This document shows, one piece after another, positions 10,417-21,170 of a stretch of 64,000 nucleotides of DNA (its first letter is position 1; every line of letters begins with the position of its first letter). The position numbers and the translations under genes were made by a program. The stretch is from Carnegiea gigantea. Taxonomy: Eukaryota; Streptophyta; Magnoliopsida; Caryophyllales; Cactaceae. The stretch is taken from NCBI GenBank assembly GCA_029747015.1, contig JAKOGI010002224.1:62001-126000 (forward strand). The letters are read 5' to 3'. The notes below the pieces were generated by a model, which was not told where the DNA came from, did not search any database, and saw only the letters and a list, made by a program, of their open reading frames with translations.

Positions 10417-12156
10417 TGATGGAAATCCCTCCATCCCTTTTGTTAAAAAAGAATCAAATCAAATTAGGTAATCTTATTATGCTGGTTTAAGGATGAATAA
10501 ATCATCCAAGTTTTGATTAAACATTGAAACTGCAGGGCAAGGGTTAAATCCAGCAGCTAACCCGTTTTTGTGTGCTTAATTTCTCAAACATACTAAGGGT
10601 TTACGTCTAATGTTTTTTGATGGATTTGAAGACCAAGATGTTAGCTTTCCAACAAATCAAGTTTCATCCAATTTGGACTTCATTTGGTCGTTCAAATCAG
10701 CAATTAAACCCAAGGTGTCAAAACTGCCCAGCAGGGCCAGGATGAACCCGGTTTTGTTCTTTTTATTTCTTATGATATAGTTTAGCTTAAGTCTTGAATT
10801 TTTACATATTTTGGGTCCCCAAGATCTTATCTTTCATTTCCAATTGGAATTACCAGATTTGGAGTTCAATTGGTTAGTGAACTAAGCTAATTAGTAAACC
10901 TGTGCTGTTTTGGAGTCCAATCTGCACGGTTTGGGAAATCAGGCTGATTCAAGGGGAAAATGACGTCCAATTGCTATGATTCAAAAAGGAGGGTAATCTA
11001 GACATATTGAGGTTTCCAACCATGTAAGAAACGTAGCAATTAGTCATCATTTGAGGTGTCAAACATGCGTTGCAAGTGGAGGCAGAAACCTGCTGCTTGA
11101 CACCCGGTTGCTTAGCCTGGTGGTTTTCCTCCTTCAAGGGGTTTGCTTAAGGTGGAAGGCTGCCAAGCAGGTCATTTTGAGCTGCTTGATTAAGCACCAC
11201 TCAGCTACTTGAGAGAGAGACACGTGGAGCTAGTGAAACGCCACCATTTTGCAAGCTCTCATTCGACCACTCAAGCATGACATGGCACACATGCAATTTT
11301 CAGTCCTTTTGAGGTGGCAGCCATGCTCTCTTACCTTCCTTGAAGGGAAATTGAGTCAACAAGGTTTCTTAATACTTAGGAAAGAGTTTAAGAAGGAAAT
11401 CTTGTGTTTTGTAGCTTAAACTTTCAGCTTATGTATGTTTTAGCTTAAACCGTGTATTACTAAGCATAGGATTAGTTTGATGACTTTCCTTGCCTAGAAG
11501 GAAAGCTCTTTTCATGTAATCACAAGGCTATATAAGTGCCTTGGCTGCTCTTTTGTAAAAACAACAAGTTTTGAGTATTAAAGTTGAGAGCAAAGACTTT
11601 GTGTCTTGTGATTTCTTAAACACTTAACTTGCTTATCCTTAATTGTGGCCGATTAAGGTGGTGATCAAGTGAGTCTCAATCTTTGGTTAGGTGGTGAATC
11701 TTATCCTAATCCAAGATTGAGGGCCCTAAGCTAAATGATTAGTGGTGTATCTTATCTAATCATCTAGCTTAGAACTATCCAAGTTTCATTAAACACTCTT
11801 GAAGTTCACAAACTAGTTCTTGGTTTCACTCCTCTTAAACCATGAATTACCTTTGTTCTTCTTAGTGTCTTTTTATCCTCCTTTACTTCCCTCACTTCCT
11901 TACCCCTTTGATTCCTCTTATCCACACAAAATCAAGCCTTGACATAGCTGATTGCATCGAACTTTCAAAAACATTCAAAGCTATCACAAAACCGTGAAGA
12001 AGAGCTTTCCTAGGCAAGCTAGGCAGTGAATTGGCACGGTCACCCCGTGCCATCAAGCACGGCCGTGCCACTCCTGGCCGTGAGAAATTGCTTGATTTCT
12101 AGCTTCCTTCGACGTGAGTTAACTTGGGTTGCTATCCTTCCCTTGGACTTACATCA
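10417..12156 (+). repeat. Solo LTR S1, delta/epsilon mosaic, inside B gag
   Basis: The 1740-bp sequence runs TGATGGAAATCCC to GACTTACATCA with a 5-bp duplication GTTGC and no internal domain, the product of LTR-LTR recombination. Its first two thirds match the epsilon LTR at 43577; the part after about 11650 matches the delta LTR of G instead. TATATAAG is at 11529-11536. The palindromic pair lies at 12033-12069. Confidence 0.93.
12033..12069 (+). promoter_or_regulatory. Palindromic hairpin pair in the U5 end of solo LTR S1
   Basis: GGCACGG-TCACC-CCGTGCC (7-bp stem, 5-base loop) is followed by GCACGGCCGTGC, a perfect 12-base palindrome, about 90 bp before the LTR end. Confidence 0.7.
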
Positions 12157-12885
12157 GTTGCAACTCAATTACGTGAGCAATGGACTCATCAAGACCGGTC
12201 AAGTATCTTACCAAGGTTTGTGAGTCGTCTTCTTTCAAATCACATTTGAGTAGGAGTTGTTCAAACTCCCGAGTGTATTCTTCCACACTCTTGGATCCTT
12301 GCTTGAGTCGATGGAGCTTGAGATAATTGTCTTGCACATAGTGAGAGGGAAGAAACTTGGCCTTAAGCTTTTCTTTCATTTTGGCCCAAGTTCTGATTTT
12401 TCCCTTTCCATTCCTTGCTCTTTTAGCTCCAAGATTAGCCCACCAAATTGAAGCATATTTTCTGAGTTTAAGGGCTACAAGTTTTACCTTCTTGTCCTCC
12501 GGGATGTCCTCGTACTCAAAGATTCGCTCAATGGTATGCAACCAATCGAGGAACAAATCCGGGTCAAGTTGACCTTCAAATTCGGGGATGTCAATTCGGA
12601 CACCACCAATATTGCCTCCTTGCTTTCGTCTCCATGGGGCTTCCTCATCACTTGAATTGGCACGGGAGTGAAGGACTTCCTCTTCAGATTCGACCACCGG
12701 TTCATGAGGGTGAGAGGGTGTGGGGCTATGAACCCACCTTCTTTTCTCCTCTAAGAGTTGGCCAAGTTGTGTCCGGAGATATGTAACCTGGGCTTCCAAC
12801 TCCTCTACTCTTGCTTGATCGCTTCTTATAGACTTAGTAGACATGTTGAAGTGCTTTGGGGGAAGAAAATGCTGCTGGGGAAGGT

Positions 12886-12991
12886 GGCACGAGCGTGCAG
12901 TGAGGCACAAGGTGGCCGTGCTTTGCTTCGACTTGTGAAATGCAGATTTTGAAGGAGGCACGGTCGTGCTCCTTGGCACGGGCGACCGTGC
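12886..12991 (-). promoter_or_regulatory. Palindromic hairpin pairs in the leader of B
   Basis: Two pairs lie between the primer site and the gag start. The first (12886-12921) is degenerate, with GCACGCTCGTGCC. The second (12957-12991) keeps GCACGG-TCGCC-CGTGCC and GCACGACCGTGCC on the minus strand. Confidence 0.6.
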
Positions 12992-13090
12992 GTAGGTTCG
13001 GGTTTGTGGGTGAAGCTGTTGCAGGGGTGTTTTTTATATTTTGACTTTTGGGATGTATTTGGGTGTGATGTGGGTCTCTTAAAAACCTTG

Positions 13091-13102
13091 GCTCTGATAC
13101 CA
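13091..13102 (-). other. Primer binding site of B, initiator tRNA-Met
   Basis: On the minus strand TGGTATCAGAGC lies two bases inside the LTR end at 13105. Confidence 0.92.
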
Positions 13103-13104
13103 AT

Positions 13105-14344
13105 TGATGTATGTGTGCGTGGAAAGTGATCCAAATCAAACTCAAACTCAAAACAAACCAAAGTGAAAAGAGAAATGAAAGATGGATGAGATGGAAGAAG
13201 ATCTTCACCACACAAGAAAAGGATAGAACAAGACCTTGTAATTGAGATAATCCTTCACGGAGCCACTCAATGACTTGATCTGGGGCTAATTCTCTTGTCT
13301 TAACCGAGGAATCACTCCAATAGAGAAGATAGAGAACCTAGAACACCACTTGAATTTGCCACAATTCAAGATATAGAACTAGGAATTTTAGATGCACTTT
13401 TGAGAAACGCACTCAAAGTACTTGTATTGCTTTCGAAAATCTCGTACAATCTGAATGACAAGCGTCACACGCCCCTCCTCTTTTATAAGCTCAGCAAAAG
13501 ACAACCAAAAGACTCAACAACTCCTAACAATTAAAACTAGCCAATGAAAAGACTAAGTAAAATGAAAAGACTCATCATAAAAGGGGTGGGGGAGGTTACA
13601 AGGAATATTCTAGGATTTCTATCAGCTGATTATCTCCATCTAGAAGCCTCCAAAACGTGCACAATATCAGCCACACAAACACATGTAACCGAAGACTCTT
13701 CACTTTCCCAGAATTAATCCTTGCAGCTGCCTCAACTTCAACAGAGTATATCTTCCAGAATACTCGGCCAAAATACGCGTTCTTCGGCTTGCTAGAAAGC
13801 CCTGGAAGTCTATTTTTTAGAATGGGCTCATTTGCTCAATTTGGATAAGCGGTTTAAAAGTTATGGCCCAAACAATGCACCCATCTCAGACTGGCCTGCG
13901 CCTGGACATTGGGCCTTTGAGGTCTCTTGTTGCCCAACCAAATGAGATCCAATTTAAGCATGGTTGGACTTATTAGAAAGCTAACAACTTAGGCTAAAAT
14001 ATTATGTGGGCCCTCAAGCCGTGGGTCCACCAAATCTTGCACAAAACAAGTAACAAATACCGGGTTATGATTGAATGAATCCGGCGCCAACTCGTCGGGC
14101 ATTGCCATGCTTGTTCTGCAAAGCTTAGCCACTTCCTTGACCCCCTGAGCTTAGTAGGGTCTTCTTTGAGCTGAGAAAGGAGCTTAGGAGAGTGGGCTTG
14201 ATGGTCTCCATCATTGAAATGCAAGGTACTCTTGATCCCCATTTGGAAAACCCATTTGGAAAAGGCACTTTGAAGTTCAAATAAAACTCCATAAAGTGTC
14301 TTTTGTCATGAAATTCAAATATCGGAACCAAAGAAGGGCCTTGC
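13105..14344 (-). repeat. 5' LTR of B, extended non-autonomous type, cut by element C
   Basis: The part 13105-14213 is a beta LTR with a TATA-like box at about 13481-13489. Beyond the boundary used by the autonomous copies (14213) it continues for 131 bp with the same sequence found upstream in the LTRs of K, N and O, encoding FEFHDKRHFMEF on the minus strand. It stops at 14344, where gamma LTR 14345 begins. It therefore serves as the LTR next to B's primer site but has the outer end of a non-autonomous element. Confidence 0.8.
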
Positions 14345-15642
14345 TGATGTATCCTCAAGGAAAACCCAAGAGGATAGGAACGAGGGTGAGATGAAAGCAA
14401 TGGAAGGTAACAACAAGGCAACTTTGAATTCACAAACTCACCTTGAGTTGGGAAGGATAGAACCGGAACTAACACCTACCTTGGATACAGAAACACCACC
14501 AAGGTTTGATGTTAGGGCCCTTAACAACCTCTTGGATACAGAAACACCACCAAGAAGGAAGTTAAGACTCTTACTAGATCACCACTCAACTTGGCCAAAA
14601 GATGAGATAAGCTAGAAGAGAGTTTGAGGATTCAAAGGAGCAAAGCTCAACTTTCATTCAATAAACAAGCTTGAGTGTGGCCGGCCAAGCCTTGGGGGGG
14701 TATTAATACAAGCTTTTCAAGTACAAGCATAGGCCTTAGGTTGCACTACAAGCTAAACTAGGCAAAATTACAAGGATCAAATCAAAGTATAAATGGGTAG
14801 ATGCATCCTCCACTTAACAACTCTTCAATGCTCATCTTGAGGATGATGTGTCGACTTTAGGGACTAAAGAAAGCCTCCATTCAGCTGATGCACCTTATGC
14901 TAAGCTAGTTTAGGAGCTAAACTAGGTAGAAATCACAAAATCCAAACAACACAAAACCGGTTAGATTGAACCCGGGCATGACACCTCATCTTTGCTGATC
15001 TTGAGGCTTAGGTGTCGACTTAGGGGCCTTTGGAAACTTCACTCAGCAGATTGGCACTCCTTAGGACAGCTCTTGCAAGTGGCTAAGCATGGATTAGAGC
15101 AAAAATCACCTCAATCATCTCTCCTTGTACCGGCTGGCCATGTACCGGGTAAAGGGATGTTTTGTGCAATGTTTTGGTGGATAATAGCTCTATATGTGTG
15201 TAATTTGGCTGATTTTTTTTATGGCCATTTGATAATATTTTTAAAGTACTTTCAGGCCATGAAAGTTTCAAACCAAATAGAGGAGAAAAAGTTCACCAAC
15301 ACAGCCCTTAAATTCGGACAGTCCAGTTTCTGGCTAGAATGTAGTGTTTGACTTGGCTTGAGCTTTTGAGGTACCAAATGATCTCCAAATGACTTGCAAG
15401 AGGTCTTGATGGAAAGAGCACTTCTTGAACTTAAACTTAGGCTTCCTGCAACCCCATTTCAGCCTTGGGAAGGTTAGGAAATTAGGTGCACAAAACCGGG
15501 TTTGTGCACGCCTGAAATTCCAGTTTTGACAAAAAAGTTCTCTTGTGTTCCTAGGCTGATTTCTTGCACTTTGGACGTGGAACTTGGACTCTTTGGGCTT
15601 CCTTGTGGGCCATGGATCATGCTAGGGGATGGACCTCCATCA
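14345..15642 (-). repeat. 3' LTR of element C (gamma family)
   Basis: The LTR is 1298 bp. On the minus strand it starts TGATGGAGGTCCATCCCC and ends GAGGATACATCA. It is longer than the gamma LTRs at 24007 and 34945 (about 1.12 kb) because a block near 14870-15030 carries a diverged second copy of a 'cttgaggatgatgtgtcgact'-like stretch. The Gag-Pol stop lies within it at 15474. Confidence 0.92.
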
Positions 15643-18600
15643 TCCTCCCCTTGTTGAAGAGAATTTGCCCTCAAATTGATAAGATGATCATCCTCCTCAT
15701 AAGGGCTAAGGTCGGCTACATTGAAGGTGGCCGACACTCCATATTCACCGGGCAAATTGATCTTGTAGGCATTGTCGTTGATGCGCTCTAACACTTCAAA
15801 GGGACCATCGGCTCTTGGCATCAACTTGCTCTTCCTTTTAGAAGGGAACCTTTCCTTTCTCAAGTGAATCCATACCAAATCACCGGGGTGAAACACCATC
15901 TTCTTCCTATGCTTGTTGGCACGGTCCTTGTAGGAGGCATTGGCCTTCTCTATCTTTGCCCTCACGGTCTCATGGAGCTTTTGGATCTCTTCAACTCGCT
16001 TGCTAGCCTCCATGTGAGGCTTCTCATTCATCTCCCTTGGAACAAGATCAAGGGGACTCGAAGGATCCAAACCATAAACTACCTTGAATGGGGACATACC
16101 CGTGGCCTTGCTAGGTGTTTTGTTGAAAGCGAACTCGGCATGAGGCAAGGCTAAGTCCCAAGCTTTGAGGTTGGACTTTACTAGCACTCTTAGAAGGCTT
16201 CCCAAAGTCCGGTTGGTGACTTCGGTTTGCCCATCCGTTTGAGGGTGGCATGAAGTGCTATACTTGAGCTTGGTTCCCATCTTCTTCCAAAGTGTCACCC
16301 AAAAATGGCTAAGGAACTTGGTATCCCTATCCGAAACAATGGATCTAGGGATGCCATGCAACCTCATTACTTCCTTGAAGTATAGATCGGCAATGTGGGT
16401 GGCATCGTTGGTCTTGGCACAAGGTATGAAATGGGCCATCTTCGAAAAACGATCAACAACCACGAAAATGGAGTCCTTACCCCTTTGTGTTCTTGGGAGG
16501 CCAAGAACAAAATCCATGCTTACATCCTCCTAAGGATGATTGGGAGTAGGTAAGGGAGTGTATAAGCCGTGGGGTAGGAGGTGGCTTTTGGCAACTTGGC
16601 AAGTGGCACATCTCTTCAACACATCTTGGACATCTTTGCTCATACTCGGCCAATAATAATGTTCCCTTAACATCATAAGGGTCTTGTTCTCTCCAAAGTG
16701 ACCGGCAAGAGATCCTCCATGGACCTCACGTATGAGTAACTCTCTTGTGCCACACTTAGGCACACACAATCTCGATCCCTTGAACAAAAATCCATCTTGG
16801 ATAAGGAAGTCACCTTTGGGATGCCGAAGGCACTCCTTGTAGAGCTCTCCCAAATCTTCATCATTCTCATAGAGAGACTTCAAATGCTCAAACCCAAGAA
16901 TGCAAGCATCAAGTTGGAATAGCAATAAGTGCCTCCTTGATAAGGCATCGGCTCCTTGGTTGAGCTTTCCGGACTTATGCTTGATTGTGAAGTTGAAAGA
17001 TTGGAGGAACTCCACCCACTTGGCATGCCGTGAGTTAAGTTTATGTTGCCCTTGAATGTACTTCAAGGCTTCATGATCGGAGTGCAAGATGAACTCACTA
17101 GCCACCAAGTAATGATTCCAATGCTCAAGGCACCTCACTATTGCATAGAACTCCTTATCATAAGTGGAGTACTTCCTCCTTGAGTCACAAAGCTTCTCAC
17201 TAAAGAAGGCTAAGGGCCGCCCTTCTTGAGTGAGGACTCCTCCAATGCCAACTCCCGACGCATCACACTCTACCTCAAACACTTTGTCAAAGCATGGCAA
17301 GGCAAGAACCGGTGCTTGGGTGAGTTTGGACTTGATGGTTTCAAAGGCTTCTTGAGCCTTGGGAGTCCACTTGAACGATGCACCTTTGATAACCTCGGTC
17401 ATAGGGGCCATAATGGTACTAAAGTTTCTAATGAACCGCCTATAGAATGAGGCAAGCCCATGGAAACTTCGCACATCATGAATACTCTTGGGGGTTGGCC
17501 AAGACCGAATTGCGTCCACTTTACTCTCATCAACTTTGATGCCTTCACTTGTGACAATGTACCCGAGGAAGGTTACCTCATGAGTGAAAAATGCACACTT
17601 CTTGAGGTTACCATAGAGCTTCTCCTTCTCTAGAACCTTCATGACTTGTGTGAGATGTTGAAGGTGCTCTTCTTCATTCTTGCTATAGATGAGGATGTCA
17701 TCAAAATACACCACAACGAATTTGCCAATGAAGGGCCGGAACACTTGGTTCATGAGCCGCATGAAGGTACTTGGAGCATTTGACAATCCGAATGGCATGA
17801 CTAGCCACTCATACAAGCCTCCTTTGGTTTTGAAGGCCGTTTTCCATTCATCTCCCTCTCTAATGCGGATTTGGTAGTAACCACTTCTCAAATCCACCTT
17901 AGAGAACACACTAGAACCATATAACTCATCAAGCATATCCTCAAGGCGGGGAATTGGATATCTATACTTGATGGTTATCTTGTTGATTGCTCAACTATCA
18001 ACACACATGCGCATGCTCCCATCTTTCTTTGGCACAAGGAGGGCCGGAACCGCGCAAGGGCTCAAGCTCTCTCTAATCAACCCCTTATCGATAAGCTCAT
18101 CAACTTGCCTTTGGATTTCCATGGTTTCTTTGGGGTTTGTCCGATAAGCCGGTTTGTTTGGGAGAATGGAACCGGGTATGAGGTCTATGTGGTGTTGGAT
18201 GGTTCTTTGTGGTGGTAAGCCGGGGGGCATTTCTTCGGGGAAGACATGGCTAAAATGTTCAAGGAGGGAAATGGCTAGGGGATGTGATGGTGTGGAGGTT
18301 TCGGATTCTTCAAGGGTGGCTAGGATCCACTCCTTAAAGGCCTTGAATTCATGGTGAGAAGCCTTAAGTAGAGGCTCACTCACGGCTAGAAGCATGTCCG
18401 AATGGTCATGGCTTGGTTGGGGCTTACTTTTGTGGAGTTGGGAAGGGCTTAATGGGGCAAGGGTGATCTTCCTCCCATCCTTGTGGAAGGTGTAGGTGTT
18501 CAGATAGCCATCATGTATGACTTTCCGATCAAACAACCATGGTCTTCCCAACAAAAGGTGACATGCATCCATGGGGATGATATCACACCACAATTCATCA

Positions 18601-20021
18601 TGATAGTGCTTCCCAATTGAGAATGAAATCAAGCATCTTGAATTAACTTGCAACCCCTTACCTTGATTTAGCCATTGAATGTTGTAGGGGTGAGGATGAG
18701 CCGAAGCTTGAAGGCCAAGCTTCTCCACCATAGTTGAGGATGCCACATTTGCACAACTCCCACCATCAATGATGAGGGAACACACTTTGCTTTGAATGGT
18801 GCAACGTGTATGGAAGATGTTCTCCCTTTGTTCTTCATGCTCTCCTCTTTTGGTACTCAAAGCTCTCCTCAATACAAGTAACTCTCCTTCATCCGCTTCC
18901 TCAATCACTTCTTCTTGTTCCTCCATGTAATATACACCTTCTCCTTCTTCCTCCTCTTCTCCCTCTTCTTCTCTTCTCTCATCCCACTCGGCCAAGGTGA
19001 TAACCCTCCTATTTGGACACTCCGAAGCAATGTGCCCAAGACCTTGACACTTGAAACATCTCCTTTGGTCATTTGGCTTGGGGTTGGGACGGTTTTGGGA
19101 AGGTGGAGTCTTTTATGGGGCTTGGTTCTTTTGTGGAGGTGGGGGTGTAGTAACCGTTGGTTTGGGAGGTGGATAAGAGCTCCCCTTGTTGAAAGGCTGG
19201 CTCTTGGGAAAGGGTTTGGGAGGTTCTCTTTTGTAGAGCTTGGATTTCCTTTGTTGCTCAACTTTGTGGGCTAAGACACACACCTCATCAAAAGTGGTGT
19301 ATTGTTGCAATTCCACCACATGGGCATACCTAGGATCTAACCCACCCAAATATCTCACTATGGTTTGCTCTTCGGGCTCTCTCAAGTCACACTTGATTAA
19401 CAACTTCTCAAATTCCCTAGTGTACTCCTCAACACTCAAGTTCCCCTGGGTGAGATTGTGAAGTTGGGAATAATTGTCTTGTAGGTAAGATGGGGGTAGG
19501 AAACGGGCTTTGAGTTTGGTTTTCATCTTTTCCCATGTTCGAATCTTTCCCTTCCCTTGCCTAACTCTCTTAGCACAAAGGTTGGACCACCAAAGAGAAG
19601 CATATTTACGAAGTTTAAGGGCCACAAGTTTTACCTTATTTCCCTCGGAAATCTCTTTGTAGTCAAAGATTCTCTCAACGGTTTGCATCCATTCCAAGAA
19701 CTCATCGGGGTCTAGCTTCCCTTCAAACTCTGGAATCTCCACTCTAATGTCTCCTTGGTGAGAGGTCGTCCGCCTTCCTCTTCTTGATCTTCCATAAGCC
19801 TCCTCTTCACTTGACGAGCTCAAGTGTGGGGCTTCTCTTGCTTCCGGTTCGGAGTCGGAGGAGTTAGAAGATCGGGAACTCCTAACCTCCTTTCGTTTTT
19901 GCTTCAAGGAGTCTCCAAGTTGTCGCCTCAGATACTCGTTCTGACCTTTGATCTCTTCATTCTGTAGCTTCAAGGCCTCATAATTCCTCATGAGAGCCTC
20001 AAACTTCTCCTCCATGGTCAT
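15474..20021 (-). pseudogene. Gag-Pol polyprotein of C, full length with three nonsense codons
   Basis: From ATG 20021 (MTMEEKFEAL) to the stop at 15474 the frame is continuous over 1516 codons, apart from three in-frame stops. They are TAA at 19113-19115 (Gln in D), TGA at 17991-17993 (Arg in relatives, in CVDSRAIN) and TAG at 16530-16532 (Trp in relatives, before EDVSMDF). All are single transitions of the C-to-T or G-to-A kind. Domains: coiled coil; gag domain (RVEIPEFEGKLDPDEF); CCHC knuckle CFKCQGLGHIASEC; protease IDGGSC; RT with YFDD; RNase H; HHCC (CATCQVAK); DDE ([29 protein letters not shown]); and GPF/Y ([19 protein letters not shown]). The last about 55 codons lie in the 3' LTR. 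The Met start could be one codon group earlier; relatives begin MSTSMSVEE. Confidence 0.93.
15643..15652 (-). other. Polypurine tract of C
   Basis: AAGGGGAGGA on the minus strand abuts TGATGGAGG of the LTR. It is translated as QGED within [14 protein letters not shown]. Confidence 0.87.
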
Positions 20022-20070
20022 GCTAGTCGTGCTCACGTTGAAACAAGCAGGAACTTCACGGCCTGAATGT

Positions 20071-20276
20071 GGCACGGGCGTGCTGTGAGGCACGGGGCGG
20101 CCGTGCTCTGGTTCTGGACGGGAGTGAAGTTGAGATGTTGCTGGAAAAGGGGTGGCACGGTCGTGCGACATGGCACGGGGTGGCCGTGCTGAAGTACTGG
20201 GTGTGGGTGGAAAAGGAAGTGTGGCTGGAATGTGAGGGTGGCACGGTCGTGCTCTTTGGCACGGGCTGACCGTGCC
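20071..20276 (-). promoter_or_regulatory. Three palindromic hairpin pairs in the leader of C
   Basis: Pairs at 20071-20106, 20153-20190 and 20240-20276. On the minus strand each has AGCACGG or GGCACGG, a 5-base loop (CCGCC, CCACC, TCAGC), CCGTGCC, a 5-6 base gap, then GCACG(A/C)CCGTGCC. The loops vary while both stem arms are kept. Confidence 0.75.
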
Positions 20277-20389
20277 GATTTTCTGGATGGTGAAAAACCG
20301 TGGAGCACGGTTTGGTGTTTTTGAGGGGGAATGTGTTTGGGGTGTGTGGAAGGGTGTTGGGCAGCAAGCTTAGGCCTAGGGAAGCCTTA

Positions 20390-20401
20390 GCTCTGATACC
20401 A
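20390..20401 (-). other. Primer binding site of C
   Basis: TGGTATCAGAGC on the minus strand, four bases from the LTR at 20406. Confidence 0.92.
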
Positions 20402-20405
20402 AATA

Positions 20406-21170
20406 TGATGTATCCTCAAGGAAAACCCAAGAGGATAGGAACGAGGGTGAGATGAAAGCAATGGAAGGTAACAACAAGGCAACTTTGAATTCACAAACTC
20501 ACCTTGAGTTGGGAAGGATAGAACCGGAACTAACACCTACCTTGGATACAGAAACACCACCAAGGTTTGATGTTAGGGCCCTTAACAACCTTTTGGATAT
20601 AGAAACACCACCAAGAAGGAAGTTAAGACTCTTACTAGATCACCACTCAACTTGGCCAAAAGATGAGATAAGCTAGAAGAGAGTTTGAGGATTCAAAGGA
20701 GCAAAGCTCAACTTTCATTCAATAAACAAGCTTGAGTGTGGCCGGCCAAGCCTTGGGGGGTATTAATACAAGCTTTTCAAGTACAAGCATAGGCCTTAGG
20801 TTGCACTACAAGCTAAACTAGGCAAAATTACAAGGATCAAATCAAAGCATAAATGGGTAGATGCATCCTCCACTTGACAACTCTTCAATGCTCATCTTGA
20901 GGATGATGTGTCGACTTTAGGGACTAAAGGAAGCCTCCATTCAGCTGATGCACCTTATGCTAAGCTAGTTTAGGAGCTAAACTAGGTAGAAATCACAAAA
21001 TCCAAACAACACAAAACCGGTTAGATTGAACCCGGGCATGACACCTCATCTTTGCTGATCTTGAGGCTTAGGTGTCGGCTTAGGGGCCTTTGGAAACTTC
21101 ACTCAGCAGATTGGCACTCCTTAGGACAGCTCTTGCAAGTGGCTAAGCATGGATTAGAGCAAAAATCACC
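20406..21170 (-). repeat. Truncated 5' LTR of C (gamma)
   Basis: The 765 bp match 14345-15111 closely and stop after AAAAATCACC. The missing U3 part would have continued as at 15112 onward. Confidence 0.92.

Larger units (their letters stand above)
6567..12844 (-). pseudogene. Gag-Pol polyprotein of B, interrupted by a solo LTR; RT active site changed
   Basis: Translation would start at 12844 (MSTKSIRSDQ). Leaving out 10417-12161, the frame is continuous, about 1510 residues. Order: coiled coil ([15 protein letters not shown]), gag domain ([15 protein letters not shown]), CCHC knuckle [14 protein letters not shown] (about 10150-10190), protease IDGGSC (about 9890), RT, RNase H (DASG, YDKEFYA, SDHKAL), integrase with HHCC (CSTCQMAK), DDE core ([29 protein letters not shown]) and GPF/Y (DGPFEILEK). 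Two lesions stand out. The RT catalytic motif reads YFYD (8847-8858) instead of YFDD, which removes a metal-binding aspartate. The solo LTR splits gag after residue 235 or so. The last about 75 codons lie inside the 3' LTR. The enzyme would be inactive even without the insertion. Confidence 0.93.
165..14213 (-). mobile_element. Element B: CRM-clade retrotransposon (beta), broken by A and a solo LTR
   Basis: B is a minus-strand element with a full gag-pol (12844 to 6567), a primer site (13091-13102), a polypurine tract (6793-6800) and an LTR at each end. Element A (205-6004) interrupts the 3' LTR and a solo LTR (10417-12156) interrupts gag. The left end is hidden by the LTR tail at 1-164. The right LTR does not stop at the expected boundary (14213) but runs on as the longer non-autonomous LTR type, so the element has unlike ends and is probably recombinant. 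Confidence 0.85.
14345..21170 (-). mobile_element. Element C: CRM-clade retrotransposon (gamma) with truncated 5' LTR
   Basis: C has a 3' LTR (14345-15642), a full-length gag-pol, a primer site at 20390-20401 and a 5' LTR that begins at 20406 but is cut at 21170, where it joins the RT region of D. Left flank is the extended beta LTR. No matching target duplication can be tested because the right end is lost. Confidence 0.9.

Noticed and set aside
11900..12156. B gag split as a natural intron
   Set aside because: The interruption has TG...CA ends, a 5-bp target duplication and LTR identity, and lacks intron borders in the right place.
12845..13215. ORFs of 125-129 codons over the B leader
   Set aside because: They span the primer site and LTR border, and the only repeated peptide comes from the palindromic hairpins; no protein homology is seen.
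20071..20276. Hairpin repeats as a CRISPR array
   Set aside because: Spacing is irregular, units are self-palindromic and only 2-3 per locus, and the context is a plant retrotransposon leader with no cas genes.
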